64,000 nucleotides of DNA. It comes from DATFQE01 sp963738205. Lineage in GTDB: Bacteria > Actinomycetota > Thermoleophilia > Gaiellales > Gaiellaceae. Below the pieces are notes generated by a model that did not search any database, was not told the origin of the DNA, and was given only the letters and a program-made list of their open reading frames with translations. Positions 53,424 to 63,160 of this stretch are shown here, piece by piece. The stretch lies in NCBI GenBank assembly GCA_963738205.1, contig CAVTVQ010000007.1, positions 1,240,001-1,304,000 of the forward strand. The letters run 5' to 3'. Position numbers and translations under genes: made by a program. The stretch's first letter is position 1. Every line of letters starts with the position of its first letter.

Positions 53424-54404
53424 CTAGCGGCCCTTTCGGCCTCGTGCGCTGGAGCGGACGCCCGACTTCAGTTGCGCGCGTGCCTGAGTCGAGGATGCCC
53501 GCGCCGCCGCTGCGCTTGTTGACGCCGTCACAGCGAAGGTGCTTGCACCGCCCGTTGCGGTACCGAAGACCGTCTCGACGAGCGCGTTGGTGCACGCCGG
53601 CCGGTTGTTGATGGTCTGGGCCACGAAGTTGAGAGTGCCAAAGCACTGCGTGGGACCCACGACCCCGCCGTTGGTGCTCGTGAAGCCCGTCATGCTGGTG
53701 ACGGCCCAGCGATCCGTACCGATAACGCTCCCCAGCGTGGCGATTGATCCACTCGGGCGCACGGCGGTCACAGTGCAGCCGGGACTTCCCGGCACCGCCA
53801 GGGTTTGAGTGCCTCCAGGCCAGTGGAACAACCCGGAAACAGGCGTTGCCGTGATCGTAAACGTGAACGTGTGGGTTGCCGGACACGTCGGCGCGACGCT
53901 CACGGGCGTGCAAATGAGATCACCGGCTGCGTCGAACCCCCTCACGACTTGGCCGCTCGGGCAGGACTTCCCTTTGAGCTGGATGCCCTCTCCAGCGGGC
54001 CCCTGTGGCCCAGCGGGCCCCTGCGGCCCAGTGGCGCCCGTCGGCCCAGCGGGCCCAGCGGGCCCCGTCGGCCCAGCGGGGCCCTGCGGCCCGGCGGGGC
54101 CCTGCGGCCCGGTCGCGCCGGTGTCGCCCTTCGGCCCAGCGGGCCCCTGCGGCCCAGCGGGGCCCTGCGGCCCTTGCGGTCCCCGTGGTCCCGTCTGGCT
54201 CCAGCTGATCGCGATCTCCGGCGGTCGGCAACTGTCGCCAGCGTCGGGGTCGATCACACGCAGGTTGCCGACGTTCTTCTGGTAGCAGCCGTTGATAACT
54301 CCGCTCGAGTCGGGAATCGCCGCAAACGCGGCGCCCCCGCCAACGACCCCCACAACCACGCCGGCAACCAACCAACGCGTCCGTCCAAATGTGAATCGGC
54401 GCAT
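53424..54404 (-). CDS. Secreted collagen-like repeat protein
   Basis: 326 aa. The N-terminus has a membrane/signal segment (WLVAGVVVGVVGGGAAFAAI). A short N-domain with Cys (INGCYQKN, DSCRPPEI) leads to about 23 Gly-x-y triplets such as GPQGPQGPAGPQGPAGPKGD, and a C-terminal beta domain with Cys (KSCPSGQVV, PTCPATHTF, RPACTNAL). Such triplets can form triple helices outside the cell. GAGAGGGG precedes the ATG at 54404. The repeat coding is highly repetitive, so repeat number may be mis-assembled. Confidence 0.88.
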   Translation of the reverse strand: MRRFTFGRTRWLVAGVVVGVVGGGAAFAAIPDSSGVINGCYQKNVGNLRVIDPDAGDSCRPPEIAISWSQTGPRGPQGPQGPAGPQGPAGPKGDTGATGPQGPAGPQGPAGPTGPAGPAGPTGATGPQGPAGPQGPAGEGIQLKGKSCPSGQVVRGFDAAGDLICTPVSVAPTCPATHTFTFTITATPVSGLFHWPGGTQTLAVPGSPGCTVTAVRPSGSIATLGSVIGTDRWAVTSMTGFTSTNGGVVGPTQCFGTLNFVAQTINNRPACTNALVETVFGTATGGASTFAVTASTSAAAARASSTQARAQLKSGVRSSARGRKGR

Positions 54405-54575
54405 TTGCGCACCCCTCTCATCAGGAGGCGGGGCCCGCACCTCAATCTATGGACCAGGTGACGATGACACCTGGCACGAAAACAGTCAATAGCCACCGCG
54501 GGCGGCCCGCTCCAATACGCGCAAAGTCGCGGGTCGTGTCGCTTCCTGCCACGCAAACGAAAGCGCTTTAGGGGG

Positions 54576-56153
54576 TCAGCTGGCATCCTCCGCGCGGCGG
54601 GCGGTAGCGCGCCTTCTAAGCGCCCAATCGAGCGTTGTTATCAGGGCGGCGCCTACGGGCCACCAGAAGACAATCAGCGTCGGGATCCCGGTCGACGGGT
54701 CGGGGATCTGGCCGAGGGCATAGGCCAGCACCAAGAGGATGATGAGCACGGCCCAGCAGATCTGGGCGATGATCCAGCCACGGCGGGGCGGACGCGCGAG
54801 CCATCGAACCTTCGCCCTCGGCGCGTTGTGGTTCGGCTTCTCTGTGGTGGCCGCCGCGTCACCCGCTTCGGCGTGAACGACCTCGCTGGTGGTGTCGATG
54901 CTCGCCGTAGTCGGCAGGCTCGGCGCCGTCGCCCGCTCGGGCTCCGTCCCCTCGAGGTCACGTGACGCCGTCTGCGCGTCTCGAGGCGCGCTCGCGGTTG
55001 CGACGGACGATCGGTCCGGCGAGGGAACCGGCTCTGCCCGCTCCGCCAGATCGAAGAGCCGACCGTCCTTCGCCCGCATGAACAGGACGGGCGTCGCCCA
55101 TTCGATGTCGTTGCCGTCGGCGTAGATCGCCTTGCGGGCCTCGGCGAGTGCTGCGTCGATCGGCAGGCGGTTGACGAGCGCGCGGTAGAGCTCTTCCGCG
55201 AAGGTGATCGCAGCGGCGTCGGTGATCTCGAATTGCATGGCGATCACAGCTGGGAGCTCGTACTGGACGAGCGACGCGGCGACGCCGGCGAACGGATCGT
55301 CCCGCGAGGTCCTCGCGCCCTCGCATGCATTGAGGACCGCCAGACGCAGCGAGCGGTGGTCGGCGAGGATCGTGCCCAGCTGAGACCCGCTGACCGCGCG
55401 GCCCCGTTCGTGCTCGTCCTCGAACAGCAACACGCTCTCGCGTACGGCCGAGTCGTAGACCCCGTGCCCGACGAAATGGAACACGTGGTACGGCCCGCGC
55501 TGCAGCTCCTGCTGGAGCACACGAAGCGTCGCGTCCTCGAGCCATGTGACCTGCACGAGCCCCTGCTCACTCAAGTCACGCAGCGCGTGCTCGACCTTGT
55601 CGCGTTCCTGGTCGACGTCGAGCGCCTCCGCGTCGATCGGCGCGCTGATCATGGCCAGGACGCGAAGTGGTAGCTCGATGGCGAGCGGCGGCCGCGAGCG
55701 GGGCAGGTCGAGGTAGCGAACGATCGGTGTGAACTGGGAGACGGATAAGAACATCGGCGTGGAGTAGAGGTACTCCCAGGGGATGTCCGCGAGCTCCGGG
55801 GCTCGCGCGAAGGCGAGCTTCAGGCGAAGGCCTCGGTTCTCGGCCTGCGATTGCGCTTGGCAGTCGCGGTAGAGGTCGTGCAGGCTGCCGTTGAACAGCG
55901 CCGAGAACAGCCTTCCGCCGAAGTCGCGCGCTCGCTCCATCTCGGGCGACTCGAGCCGGCGCGTGCCCTTGCGCGTACGCCCGATGCGAAGGATGAAGTT
56001 CTCGACCTCGAGATCGGAGAAGGGCAACTGGAAGACTCCCGTGGCCTCACCGGTCTCGCCTGCTGCGTACACCTCGTATGTGCCGTCGCCGCGTGGCTCG
56101 ACGCGAACGTTCAGTTCGTCGTACTGCAGCGGGTCCCTCCCCCGATCACTCAT
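54576..56153 (-). CDS. CHAT-domain caspase-like protease with C-terminal membrane helices
   Basis: 525 aa. Residues about 90-370 form a CHAT (caspase HetF associated with TPR) domain: the upstream WEYLYSTPMFLSV region, catalytic H230 in YHVFHFVGHG and C277 in LAVLNACEGA, with the later ALAEARKAIYADGNDIEWAT segment. A disordered Ala/Pro/Thr linker follows, then two membrane helices (IIAQICWAVLIILLVLAYAL and LIVFWWPVGAALITTL). The start at 56153 overlaps the Trypco1 gene stop by 8 bp, so the two are coupled. CHAT proteases are effectors in bacterial conflict and cell-death systems. Membrane tethering is unusual. Confidence 0.88.
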   Translation of the reverse strand: MSDRGRDPLQYDELNVRVEPRGDGTYEVYAAGETGEATGVFQLPFSDLEVENFILRIGRTRKGTRRLESPEMERARDFGGRLFSALFNGSLHDLYRDCQAQSQAENRGLRLKLAFARAPELADIPWEYLYSTPMFLSVSQFTPIVRYLDLPRSRPPLAIELPLRVLAMISAPIDAEALDVDQERDKVEHALRDLSEQGLVQVTWLEDATLRVLQQELQRGPYHVFHFVGHGVYDSAVRESVLLFEDEHERGRAVSGSQLGTILADHRSLRLAVLNACEGARTSRDDPFAGVAASLVQYELPAVIAMQFEITDAAAITFAEELYRALVNRLPIDAALAEARKAIYADGNDIEWATPVLFMRAKDGRLFDLAERAEPVPSPDRSSVATASAPRDAQTASRDLEGTEPERATAPSLPTTASIDTTSEVVHAEAGDAAATTEKPNHNAPRAKVRWLARPPRRGWIIAQICWAVLIILLVLAYALGQIPDPSTGIPTLIVFWWPVGAALITTLDWALRRRATARRAEDAS

Positions 56154-56517
56154 GACTCGGACTCCAGCGGAGCGTGACCTTGAAGTTCGCCTCACCGGCC
56201 GTGTGCGCGACGATCGCCCCCACCTCCGCGCTCAGCTTGATGCCGAACTCGATCTCGATCGCCTGCGGACCGTCGGCAACCGCGCGCAGCCGCTCGACGA
56301 TTGCCGCGGCGGCAGGCTGGATACGGCCGAACGCCGACTCGACCGTCTCGCCGGCGCGCACCGCGACCTCGCCAGCGCGTCCCGCGCTGCCGCGCGTGAC
56401 ACCGCCCAGCGCGCGGCGTTCATCGACCTCGACTACCACGGTGCCGCCACCGTCCAGCGGGAACTCCACCAGGCTTGACACGTCGAGTCCTCCTCCGAAG
56501 GGGACTACCTTGAACAT
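56146..56517 (-). CDS. Trypsin-co-occurring domain 1 (Trypco1/CU044_2847-like) protein
   Basis: 123 aa. The sequence follows the Trypco1 pattern: an early strand (SSLVEFPLDGGGTVVVEVDE), a helical middle (RAGETVESAFGRIQPAAAAI) and the conserved end (IEFGIKLSAEVGAIVAHTAG, EANFKVTLRW). This small domain is found beside or fused to trypsin-like and other proteases and STAND ATPases in predicted biological conflict systems, where it may be an adaptor or target. Here it directly precedes a CHAT protease. No trypsin-like effector is adjacent. Confidence 0.8.
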   Translation of the reverse strand: MFKVVPFGGGLDVSSLVEFPLDGGGTVVVEVDERRALGGVTRGSAGRAGEVAVRAGETVESAFGRIQPAAAAIVERLRAVADGPQAIEIEFGIKLSAEVGAIVAHTAGEANFKVTLRWSPSHE

Positions 56518-56746
56518 CGTACGACTGCTTCGACGTGATGCCTAGTACGACGAGTCGCCGAGCGGAGCAGGTCGGCAACGTGACGCAAGCGCGTGTTCCG
56601 TGGGCAAATCCAGCCGTCCGCTCTTCCGAATCATCGGCGGTGGGGCCCTATGACGAACGGCCAGGCAGGGAGCTCGTAACCGTCGTTGTTTCATGGGGAG
56701 GGCGTGATTCCGGCGTCCGCGCACCGCCCTCTCGTCGAACGCGCGC

Positions 56747-57316
56747 TCAGGCGGGAGCCGCGTGCTGGACCTCACGGACGCGGAACGCGAGCACGATGTT
56801 CATGACGCCGCGAATCACGGCGAAGGCCCCTACCCAAGCGACGAGCAGAACGGCGCTGCGCCCGTAGTAGCCGGCCGCCCAGAAACCGAGTCCAAGCTCG
56901 ATGATCCCGCCGACCAGCTGCAGCCACCACACCTCGATCTCGTGCCGGACCGAGATCGACTCGATGATGTCGACCGTCCCGGCGAAGACGAGGAAGAAGC
57001 TGAAGACAGCGGCCAGCGCTCTGAAGGTGTCGCCAGGATGAATGAACGCCACGATCCCGGCGACGATGAAGGCGAGCGCGAGGAGTCCGTGCAACAGCTT
57101 CCACCAGGAGTTGGCGATGAACGCCACTCCCGCCTCCATCACGCCGGCTGCGATCGCCACGATGCCGAAGAGAATCGAGATAGCGGACACCGACGTGTAG
57201 TCGAAGCGGAGCAGGATCAGCGCGACCAGCATCCAGCCGATACCGGTAATAAGAAACACCCACCACGGAGGCAGTACACGCCCGAGGGTCCGTTCGGCAG
57301 ACGCGATCGAAATCAT
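56747..57316 (-). CDS. HdeD/DUF308-family membrane protein
   Basis: 189 aa with about six membrane helices (WWVFLITGIGWMLVALILLR, ISILFGIVAIAAGVMEAGVA, LLALAFIVAGIVAFIHPGDT, VVGGIIELGLGFWAAGYY region). The family includes HdeD, linked to acid stress. AGGAGG sits five bases before the ATG at 57316, and a GGGTATACCC palindrome lies 29-38 bp upstream of it. No operon partner. Confidence 0.9.
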   Translation of the reverse strand: MISIASAERTLGRVLPPWWVFLITGIGWMLVALILLRFDYTSVSAISILFGIVAIAAGVMEAGVAFIANSWWKLLHGLLALAFIVAGIVAFIHPGDTFRALAAVFSFFLVFAGTVDIIESISVRHEIEVWWLQLVGGIIELGLGFWAAGYYGRSAVLLVAWVGAFAVIRGVMNIVLAFRVREVQHAAPA

Positions 57317-57777
57317 GAGGCCTCCTGAAGCTCGACGTCCGGGCGGGTATACCCGGGCGACCGGGCGACGTCAACCCCTGGCGAGTGCTCCGTCGTCGGT
57401 ACGGCGACGAGTCCGAAAAGCCGAAACGGCCTCCCGGCTGCGGCTCCCGGAGACCGTCTCTGGCGGTTGTGCTGAGTCAGTGCCCAGCGCCAACCGATAC
57501 CTTCATCGACGCAGCACGTCGCTAGTTCATGACACATCTGAGGGATCGCAGGCCGCACTTGAATCCGGCGTTGCGCTGCGGCTATCTGAACGTTCGCGTG
57601 CCGGTCGGGGACGACCCCCTGGCGCAAGCAGCGGAGCGGGTCGAAGCGAGCGGATTCAGCTCCCCACGCTATTCGTCCTCCTATTCCCTGGTCGGCGGCT
57701 GACGCGACACGCACGGCGTGCGGCGCTTCCCGGTGAGATAGTTGCGCCGCTATCGAGGTCAGCGAGAGGGAGGGACG
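57317..57777. other. Intergenic region between divergent genes
   Basis: About 460 bases without a gene. It holds the palindrome at 57345 and the ribosome binding site (GAGGGAGGGACG) of the gene at 57778. I see no further structure or RNA gene. Confidence 0.5.
57345..57354. promoter_or_regulatory. GGGTATACCC palindrome upstream of the HdeD-like gene
   Basis: Perfect 10-bp palindrome 29-38 bp upstream of the start at 57316. One of six related GGGTA-CC-type sites. Confidence 0.4.
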
Positions 57778-60093
57778 ATGAGAAAGCGAGTGGCTTGGGC
57801 CGCGCTCGTGCTTGCCGCCGCACTGGCGAGCGCGCCGGCATCGTGGGCCAAGGACAAGCACGAGTTCGGGCTCGAAGTGCTGTCGAGCCCGGCCGCCATG
57901 GTGACGGGCGGGGATGCTCTGGTTCAGCTCGAGATCCCGCAGAACGTCCCACTGCACAAGGCGAAGGTCTTCAGGAACGGGACTGACGTCACCGCGACGC
58001 TCGAGCTCGACGAGTCGGCCCGCACGCTCACCGGCATGGTGACCGGGCTACGCCTCGGCTCCAACACGCTCTTCGCCGACTCGAACGGCCGCGGCAACGG
58101 CCGCCCGACGGCCGAGCTCACGCTCGTGAACCATCCTGTGACGGGCCCGATCTTCTCGGGGCCGCAGCAGCAGCCGTTCGTCTGCAAGACCCAGACTCAG
58201 GGCCTCGGGTTCCCGCAGGTGGACAACCAGGCAGGCGTGGGCATGCGGTTGTTCCAGACACCGGGCAATCAGGCCACTCCGCTGGTGGGCTGGAGCAAGG
58301 ACTGCACCGTCAACACGGTCGTGGACTTCCAGTACCGCACGACGGGTGGGCAGTTCCGTTCGCTCCCCGCGGGGCCGCTACCCGCTGACGTCGCGATGAC
58401 TACGACGCTCGACGGTCGCACCGTGCCGTACGTCGTGCGCCGGGAGCGCGGGACGATCGACCGCTTCATCTACGCGATCTCGATGCTCGCCCCGCCGGGC
58501 GACCCGGCCGCCGCGCCGGACACGTCGCTCTGGAACCGACGATTGATCTACACGTTCGACGGTGGGGTCGCGATCGGGCACAACCAGGGCACGCTCGGCG
58601 GCAGCCATCTCTACGACATCGGCCTGTCGAAGGGCTACGCGATCGTCCACTCGAGCGGGACGAGGACGTCGACGCACTACAACCTCGTCCTGGGCGCCGA
58701 GACGGCGATCATGACGAAGGAGCGGTTCATCGAGGGCTACGGCGTGCCGCTCTACACCGTCGGCGTCGGCGGTTCGGGCGGCGCGATCCAGCAGTACGTG
58801 TACGCCCAGCGGCACCCCGGCGTGATCATCGACGCCGCGATCCCGCAGTACTCGTACCCGGACATGGTCACGCAGACGATCCACGTCGGCGACTGCGAGC
58901 TGCTGGAGCACTACATGGACGTCACCGACGGTGCGAATCCCAAATGGGCCGTCTGGCCGAACCGCACCTGGATCGAGGGGATGAACGCGAGCGCGACGCG
59001 GCCGAATCCGTACCGCGGCGGGCTGCCCGGCAACAGCGAGTGCGTGAACGGCTGGCGCGGACTGACGCCGCTCGCGCTCAACCCACACTTCGGCACCGCG
59101 GGTGCGGGCACGGAGTTCTACGACCCGGCTGTGATCGCCGCGGTCAAGTGGACGCACTGGGACGACCTGCGCAACGTCTACGGCGTCGGCGCGAACGGCT
59201 TCGCGCGCGTGCCGTCGGACAGCGTTGGCGTCCAGTACGGCCTCCGAGCCGTCACAGACGGGAATGTCACGCCGGCCGAATTCCTGAAGTTGAACGCGAC
59301 TGTCGGGAGCTGGAAAGCGACAAGCGACATGGTTCAGGAGGGCTGCCCGTTCTTCCCACCGCAGAACCCGCCATGCACAAGTCCGTGGGATCCATGGAGC
59401 AGCCGCAACATGCGCTTGAGCCCGGACGGCGGCGTGACACCCGCGCCCAGACTTGTAGGCGACATGGCGGCCGCGAACGCCGCCTACACATCCGGCATCG
59501 TCTTCCGCGGTGACATCGACATCCCGGTCATCGACTGGCGGCACTACCTCGAGGCGGAGCTCGACATGCACAACTCGCACCAGTCGTTCGCCTCGCGGAA
59601 GCGGATGCTCAACTTCGACGGCGACGCCTCGAACCAGGTGATCTGGTTCACGGACGCGCGGCCCGCCCGTGCGTCCGACCAGACACCACAGGCGTTCCAG
59701 GTCATGGACGAGTGGCTGGCGAACATCCGGGCGAACCCCGGCGACGGCGTCGCGGGCAACAAGCCGGCCGCGGCCGTCGACTCGTGCTTCGCCACCGACG
59801 GATCGCTCATATACGCCGGCCACGATGCGTGGGCGGGGATCCTCGACTCGGCACCGGCAGGGCGATGCACGCAGACGTTCCCGCTGTTCTCGACCTCGCG
59901 GATCGTCGCGGGTGGGCCGATCGAGGGCGGCGTCTTCAAGTGCGCGCTCAAGCCGGTCGCGACAGCGCTCGCCGACGGGACCTACTCGCCGTGGGTCCCG
60001 AATGCGACCGACGCGGCTCGGCTGGCGCAGATCTTCCCGGCCGGCGTCTGCGACTACTCGAAGCGCGACGTCGGACGCCCTACGGGCTTCTGA
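57778..60093 (+). CDS. DUF6351 secreted alpha/beta-hydrolase-like protein
   Basis: 771 aa with a signal peptide (VAWAALVLAAALASAPASWA). An N-terminal Ig-like domain (LEVLSSPAAMVTGGDALVQL) precedes a large catalytic-looking part with the nucleophile-elbow-like VGVGGSGGAIQQYVYAQRHP and tracts typical of DUF6351 (GSHLYDIGLSKGYAIVHSSG, DMHNSHQSFASRKRM). Members occur in Actinomycetota and Proteobacteria; some are near polymer- or steroid-related genes, but the reaction is unknown. The ATG at 57778 has GAGGGAGGGACG upstream. Confidence 0.85.
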   Translation: MRKRVAWAALVLAAALASAPASWAKDKHEFGLEVLSSPAAMVTGGDALVQLEIPQNVPLHKAKVFRNGTDVTATLELDESARTLTGMVTGLRLGSNTLFADSNGRGNGRPTAELTLVNHPVTGPIFSGPQQQPFVCKTQTQGLGFPQVDNQAGVGMRLFQTPGNQATPLVGWSKDCTVNTVVDFQYRTTGGQFRSLPAGPLPADVAMTTTLDGRTVPYVVRRERGTIDRFIYAISMLAPPGDPAAAPDTSLWNRRLIYTFDGGVAIGHNQGTLGGSHLYDIGLSKGYAIVHSSGTRTSTHYNLVLGAETAIMTKERFIEGYGVPLYTVGVGGSGGAIQQYVYAQRHPGVIIDAAIPQYSYPDMVTQTIHVGDCELLEHYMDVTDGANPKWAVWPNRTWIEGMNASATRPNPYRGGLPGNSECVNGWRGLTPLALNPHFGTAGAGTEFYDPAVIAAVKWTHWDDLRNVYGVGANGFARVPSDSVGVQYGLRAVTDGNVTPAEFLKLNATVGSWKATSDMVQEGCPFFPPQNPPCTSPWDPWSSRNMRLSPDGGVTPAPRLVGDMAAANAAYTSGIVFRGDIDIPVIDWRHYLEAELDMHNSHQSFASRKRMLNFDGDASNQVIWFTDARPARASDQTPQAFQVMDEWLANIRANPGDGVAGNKPAAAVDSCFATDGSLIYAGHDAWAGILDSAPAGRCTQTFPLFSTSRIVAGGPIEGGVFKCALKPVATALADGTYSPWVPNATDAARLAQIFPAGVCDYSKRDVGRPTGF

Positions 60094-60106
60094 CGCAGCA
60101 ACGGTG

Positions 60107-60134
60107 GGCGCCCCGGCCGACGCGCCGGGGCGCC
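60107..60134 (+). terminator. Hairpin terminator after the DUF6351 gene
   Basis: Perfect 11-bp stem GGCGCCCCGGC / GCCGGGGCGCC with a six-base loop, 13 bp after the stop. Confidence 0.75.
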
Positions 60135-60231
60135 TTCCCGAGCCAGCCCGGTGGGCGGTTGGCTTGACGGTGCGCCCCTGGATCTCTAGACCTGGCGGGT
60201 GGGCGCAAGCCTGTCAACGGGCGGATCGACG

Positions 60232-63103
60232 ATGGTGGGACGCGAGCGCGAGCAGGCGGCGCTCGCCAAACTGATCACGGCGGCGGCCGACGGCGAGGGC
60301 GCCGTCGCAATGATCTTCGGGGAGCCCGGAATCGGAAAGACCAGGCTTGTGGGGGAAGCGGCGGCGCTCGCTCGGGCAAAGGGCTTCAGCGTGTGCTTCG
60401 GGACGTGCTACGAGCGCGAGGGGCGGCCGCCGTACGGCCCCTGGGTCCAGGTCCTGACGCAATACGCGCGGACGGTCGAGCCCGGTTCCTTCCCGGCGCG
60501 CGACCGCCGCGCTCGTCGCCGCGGTCGTCTCCGAGCTCGAGTGGGCGGTCGACGCCAAGCCCAAGCCGCTCAGCGCGCAGGAAGAGCGCATTCGCTTCTT
60601 CGACGCAGTCGCGCGCCTCCTCAGCACGTCCGCGCGTCCGGTGGTCGTCGTCCTGGACGACCTGCAATGGGCGGATCGGCCGGCCGTCGACCTGCTGGAG
60701 TACGTTGGCCACTCGCTCGACGGCATGCGGCTGCTCGTGCTCGGCACGCACAGGGACGTCGACCTCATGCCCGAGCACCCGCTGAGCGACTGCCTCGGCG
60801 AGCTTGCGCGTCAGCGTCGGTACGAGCCGATTCAGCTGCTGCCACTCACGCTCGAGGAGACAGCTGCTCTGGCTGAGCAGCTCGCGAACACACCCGTCTC
60901 GCGCGCTGTCGCTGGATCCATCCACGAGGAAACGGCGGGCAATCCCTTCTTCATCGAGGAGGTCATGCGGGAAGTCGCAAGTCAGGGATTCGATCTCGGC
61001 TCCGACTCGCCCATGCCGCCGGCGCTCTGGCCGATCTCTCCGAGCATTCGCCGCGCCGTCTTGCGCCGTCTCGCGCGCCTCTCGGACGACGCGAACCGAG
61101 CACTGAGCGTCGCTGCGGCCTTCGCCGGACCGTTTTCGTTCGAGGTGCTGCTGGCGGCGACCGAGCTCGACGACGAGACGATGCTCGATTGCCTCGATGA
61201 AGTGCTCGTCGCGGGGATACTCAGGCCGGCGGCGCACGCGGACGCCTACGAGTTCTCGCATTCGCTGCTCCGGCAGACGCTGCACGAGGAGCTCAGCCCC
61301 AGCCGCCGCACGCGTCTGCATCGGCGCGTTGCGCAGGCGCTCGAGCGCGCTTACGTCGGCCGGGAAGGCGAGACTGCGGCAGAGCTGGCCAGCCAGTTCC
61401 ACCGCTCGCGCTCGTTGCCCGGTGCCGAGCAGGGCGTGTCGTTCGCCCTGCTCGCCGCCGAACGGGCCGGTACGCGGTATGCGCACGAGGAGGCCGTGAC
61501 TTACCTCCGCATGGCGCGGGACCTGGCTACCTCGGTCGGGGCGGCGCAACGCGCGGAGGTCTTATGCAGGCTGGCCCTCGCCGAGGTGGAGGCTCTGATG
61601 GTGGACGCGAGCCTCGAGACCATTGCGGAGGCTCTCGCCACGCTGGCCGACGCGGGGGCCGAGCCGGATGCGGTGGTCGACTTCCTGTGTCTGGCCGCCT
61701 GGTCGCTGAACGACGCCGGTGGCCCCCACGAGGCCGTGACGTCGCTCGTGGAGCGGGGTCTCGTGTCGACCCTCGGAACACAAGATCTTGCATGGGCCCG
61801 CCTGAAGCTGGCCGAGCGTCCGGTGGAGCCGCTGGCCGCCGGCCCGCTCCGGGCCGGCCGATGGCTGGGCTTCGATCCCAAAGCCGTGCGGATCGCGCGG
61901 GAGAGCGGGGACGAGACCGACTACGCGCGGACGATCGAGCTCCCGGACTGGCGCTCACGGGCGGACACCGAAGAGCTCTACCGGCTCGTCCAAACCTGGA
62001 GCGATCCCCCGGCAGCGATCCACGGCCTCAGCGTGGTCGTCCGTGATTTCGTCGCGAAGCACGGTGCATTCGTCGAGGCCGAGGAGGTTTGCGTCCGGCT
62101 CATCGAGGTTGGCGAGCGGGTCGGGTCGGTCGCGGCGAGGTCCTTCGGCCTGCTGTACCTGAGCCACGTCCAAGCGGCGCGCGGGCACCTCGATGCGGCG
62201 CGTGAAAGCGTCAGCCGCGCGGGAAAGGCCATCGACCGCCTCGGGTCGGGGCACCGGCTCAAGGTGCACCGCAGGTTCGTCGAATTCATGCTCGGCCAGT
62301 ACCTCGACGCCGACCTCGCGCGCTTCGCACGTATCGAAAGCGAGCGTGCCTTCGATCCTCGCACCCCTCCGTGGCTCACGCTCCTCCATGCCTCCGCCGC
62401 CGCCTATGCACACGCGAGGTCCGGCGATGCGGCCGCGGCTCGCCGGTACCTCGGTTGGATCGTGCCCCCACTCGGGACCCTCGACTCGCGGACGATCAAC
62501 CAGGGTGCGTCGGTCTTCTTCGCCGGCGCGGCAGCGTGGGAGCTCGGTGAGGCCGAGGACGCAGGTGAGCTCAGGCGCCTGGCCGTGGAGTTGATCGCCT
62601 CCGACGCCTACGATCACGCGCCGGTCTCCAGCGAGCTCACGGCCGCCCGTATGGCTGCGTTGCTCGGGGATGTCGAGGAGGCCCGAATCTTCTTCGAACG
62701 CGCTCGTGGGGTGCTCGACCGGCGAGGCACGCGACCGCTGCGAGCGATCGTCGACTACGACGACGCGATCGTCCTCCGTCCGCAGGACCCCGGGGCGGCG
62801 GCGTTACTCCTCGAGAGCGCACGGGCCGAGTTCGCAGAGCTGGAGATGAGGGGCTGGCTGGATCGTGCCGACGCTCTGCTCCGGCCTTCGCGGGGTGTAC
62901 GCCCCGGGGGGCTCACGCCGCGTGAGGCGGAGGTGCTCAGCCTGCTCGCGGGCGGTCGGACGAACAGGGAGATCGCGGCCGAGCTGGTGATTAGCGTGCA
63001 TACGGTCGAGCGGCACCTGGCGACGATCTACCGCAAGATCGGGGCGAGGAACCGGGTCGACGCGACCGCGTTCGCGCACACATCCGGCCTGGCGAATACA
63101 TAG
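60232..63103 (+). CDS. Large LuxR-family ATP-dependent regulator, frameshifted
   Basis: Restored length about 956 aa. The N-terminal frame carries Walker A GEPGIGKT near 30-37; the long frame from about 60510 carries Walker B VVVLDDLQWADRP, the helical TPR-like region and a C-terminal LuxR helix-turn-helix (LTPREAEVLSLLAGGRTNRE, AAELVISVHTVERHLATIYR). Removing one G within 60496-60504 joins the frames as PARATAALVAAVVSELEW. The ATG at 60232 begins MVGREREQAAL; a GTG at 60199 would add 11 residues. It would be a ligand-responsive activator like the one at 44825; the target is unknown. Confidence 0.88.
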
Positions 63104-63160
63104 CGCGGGGTACAAGGTCTCGGGGATGCCGCGGCCTGAGCGCCGCACTAGCTTCGGGTC

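Noticed and set aside
57315..57986. Plus-strand frame overlapping the DUF6351 start
   Set aside because: Composition is shadow-like, and the signal peptide and ribosome binding site of the other frame at 57778 are convincing.
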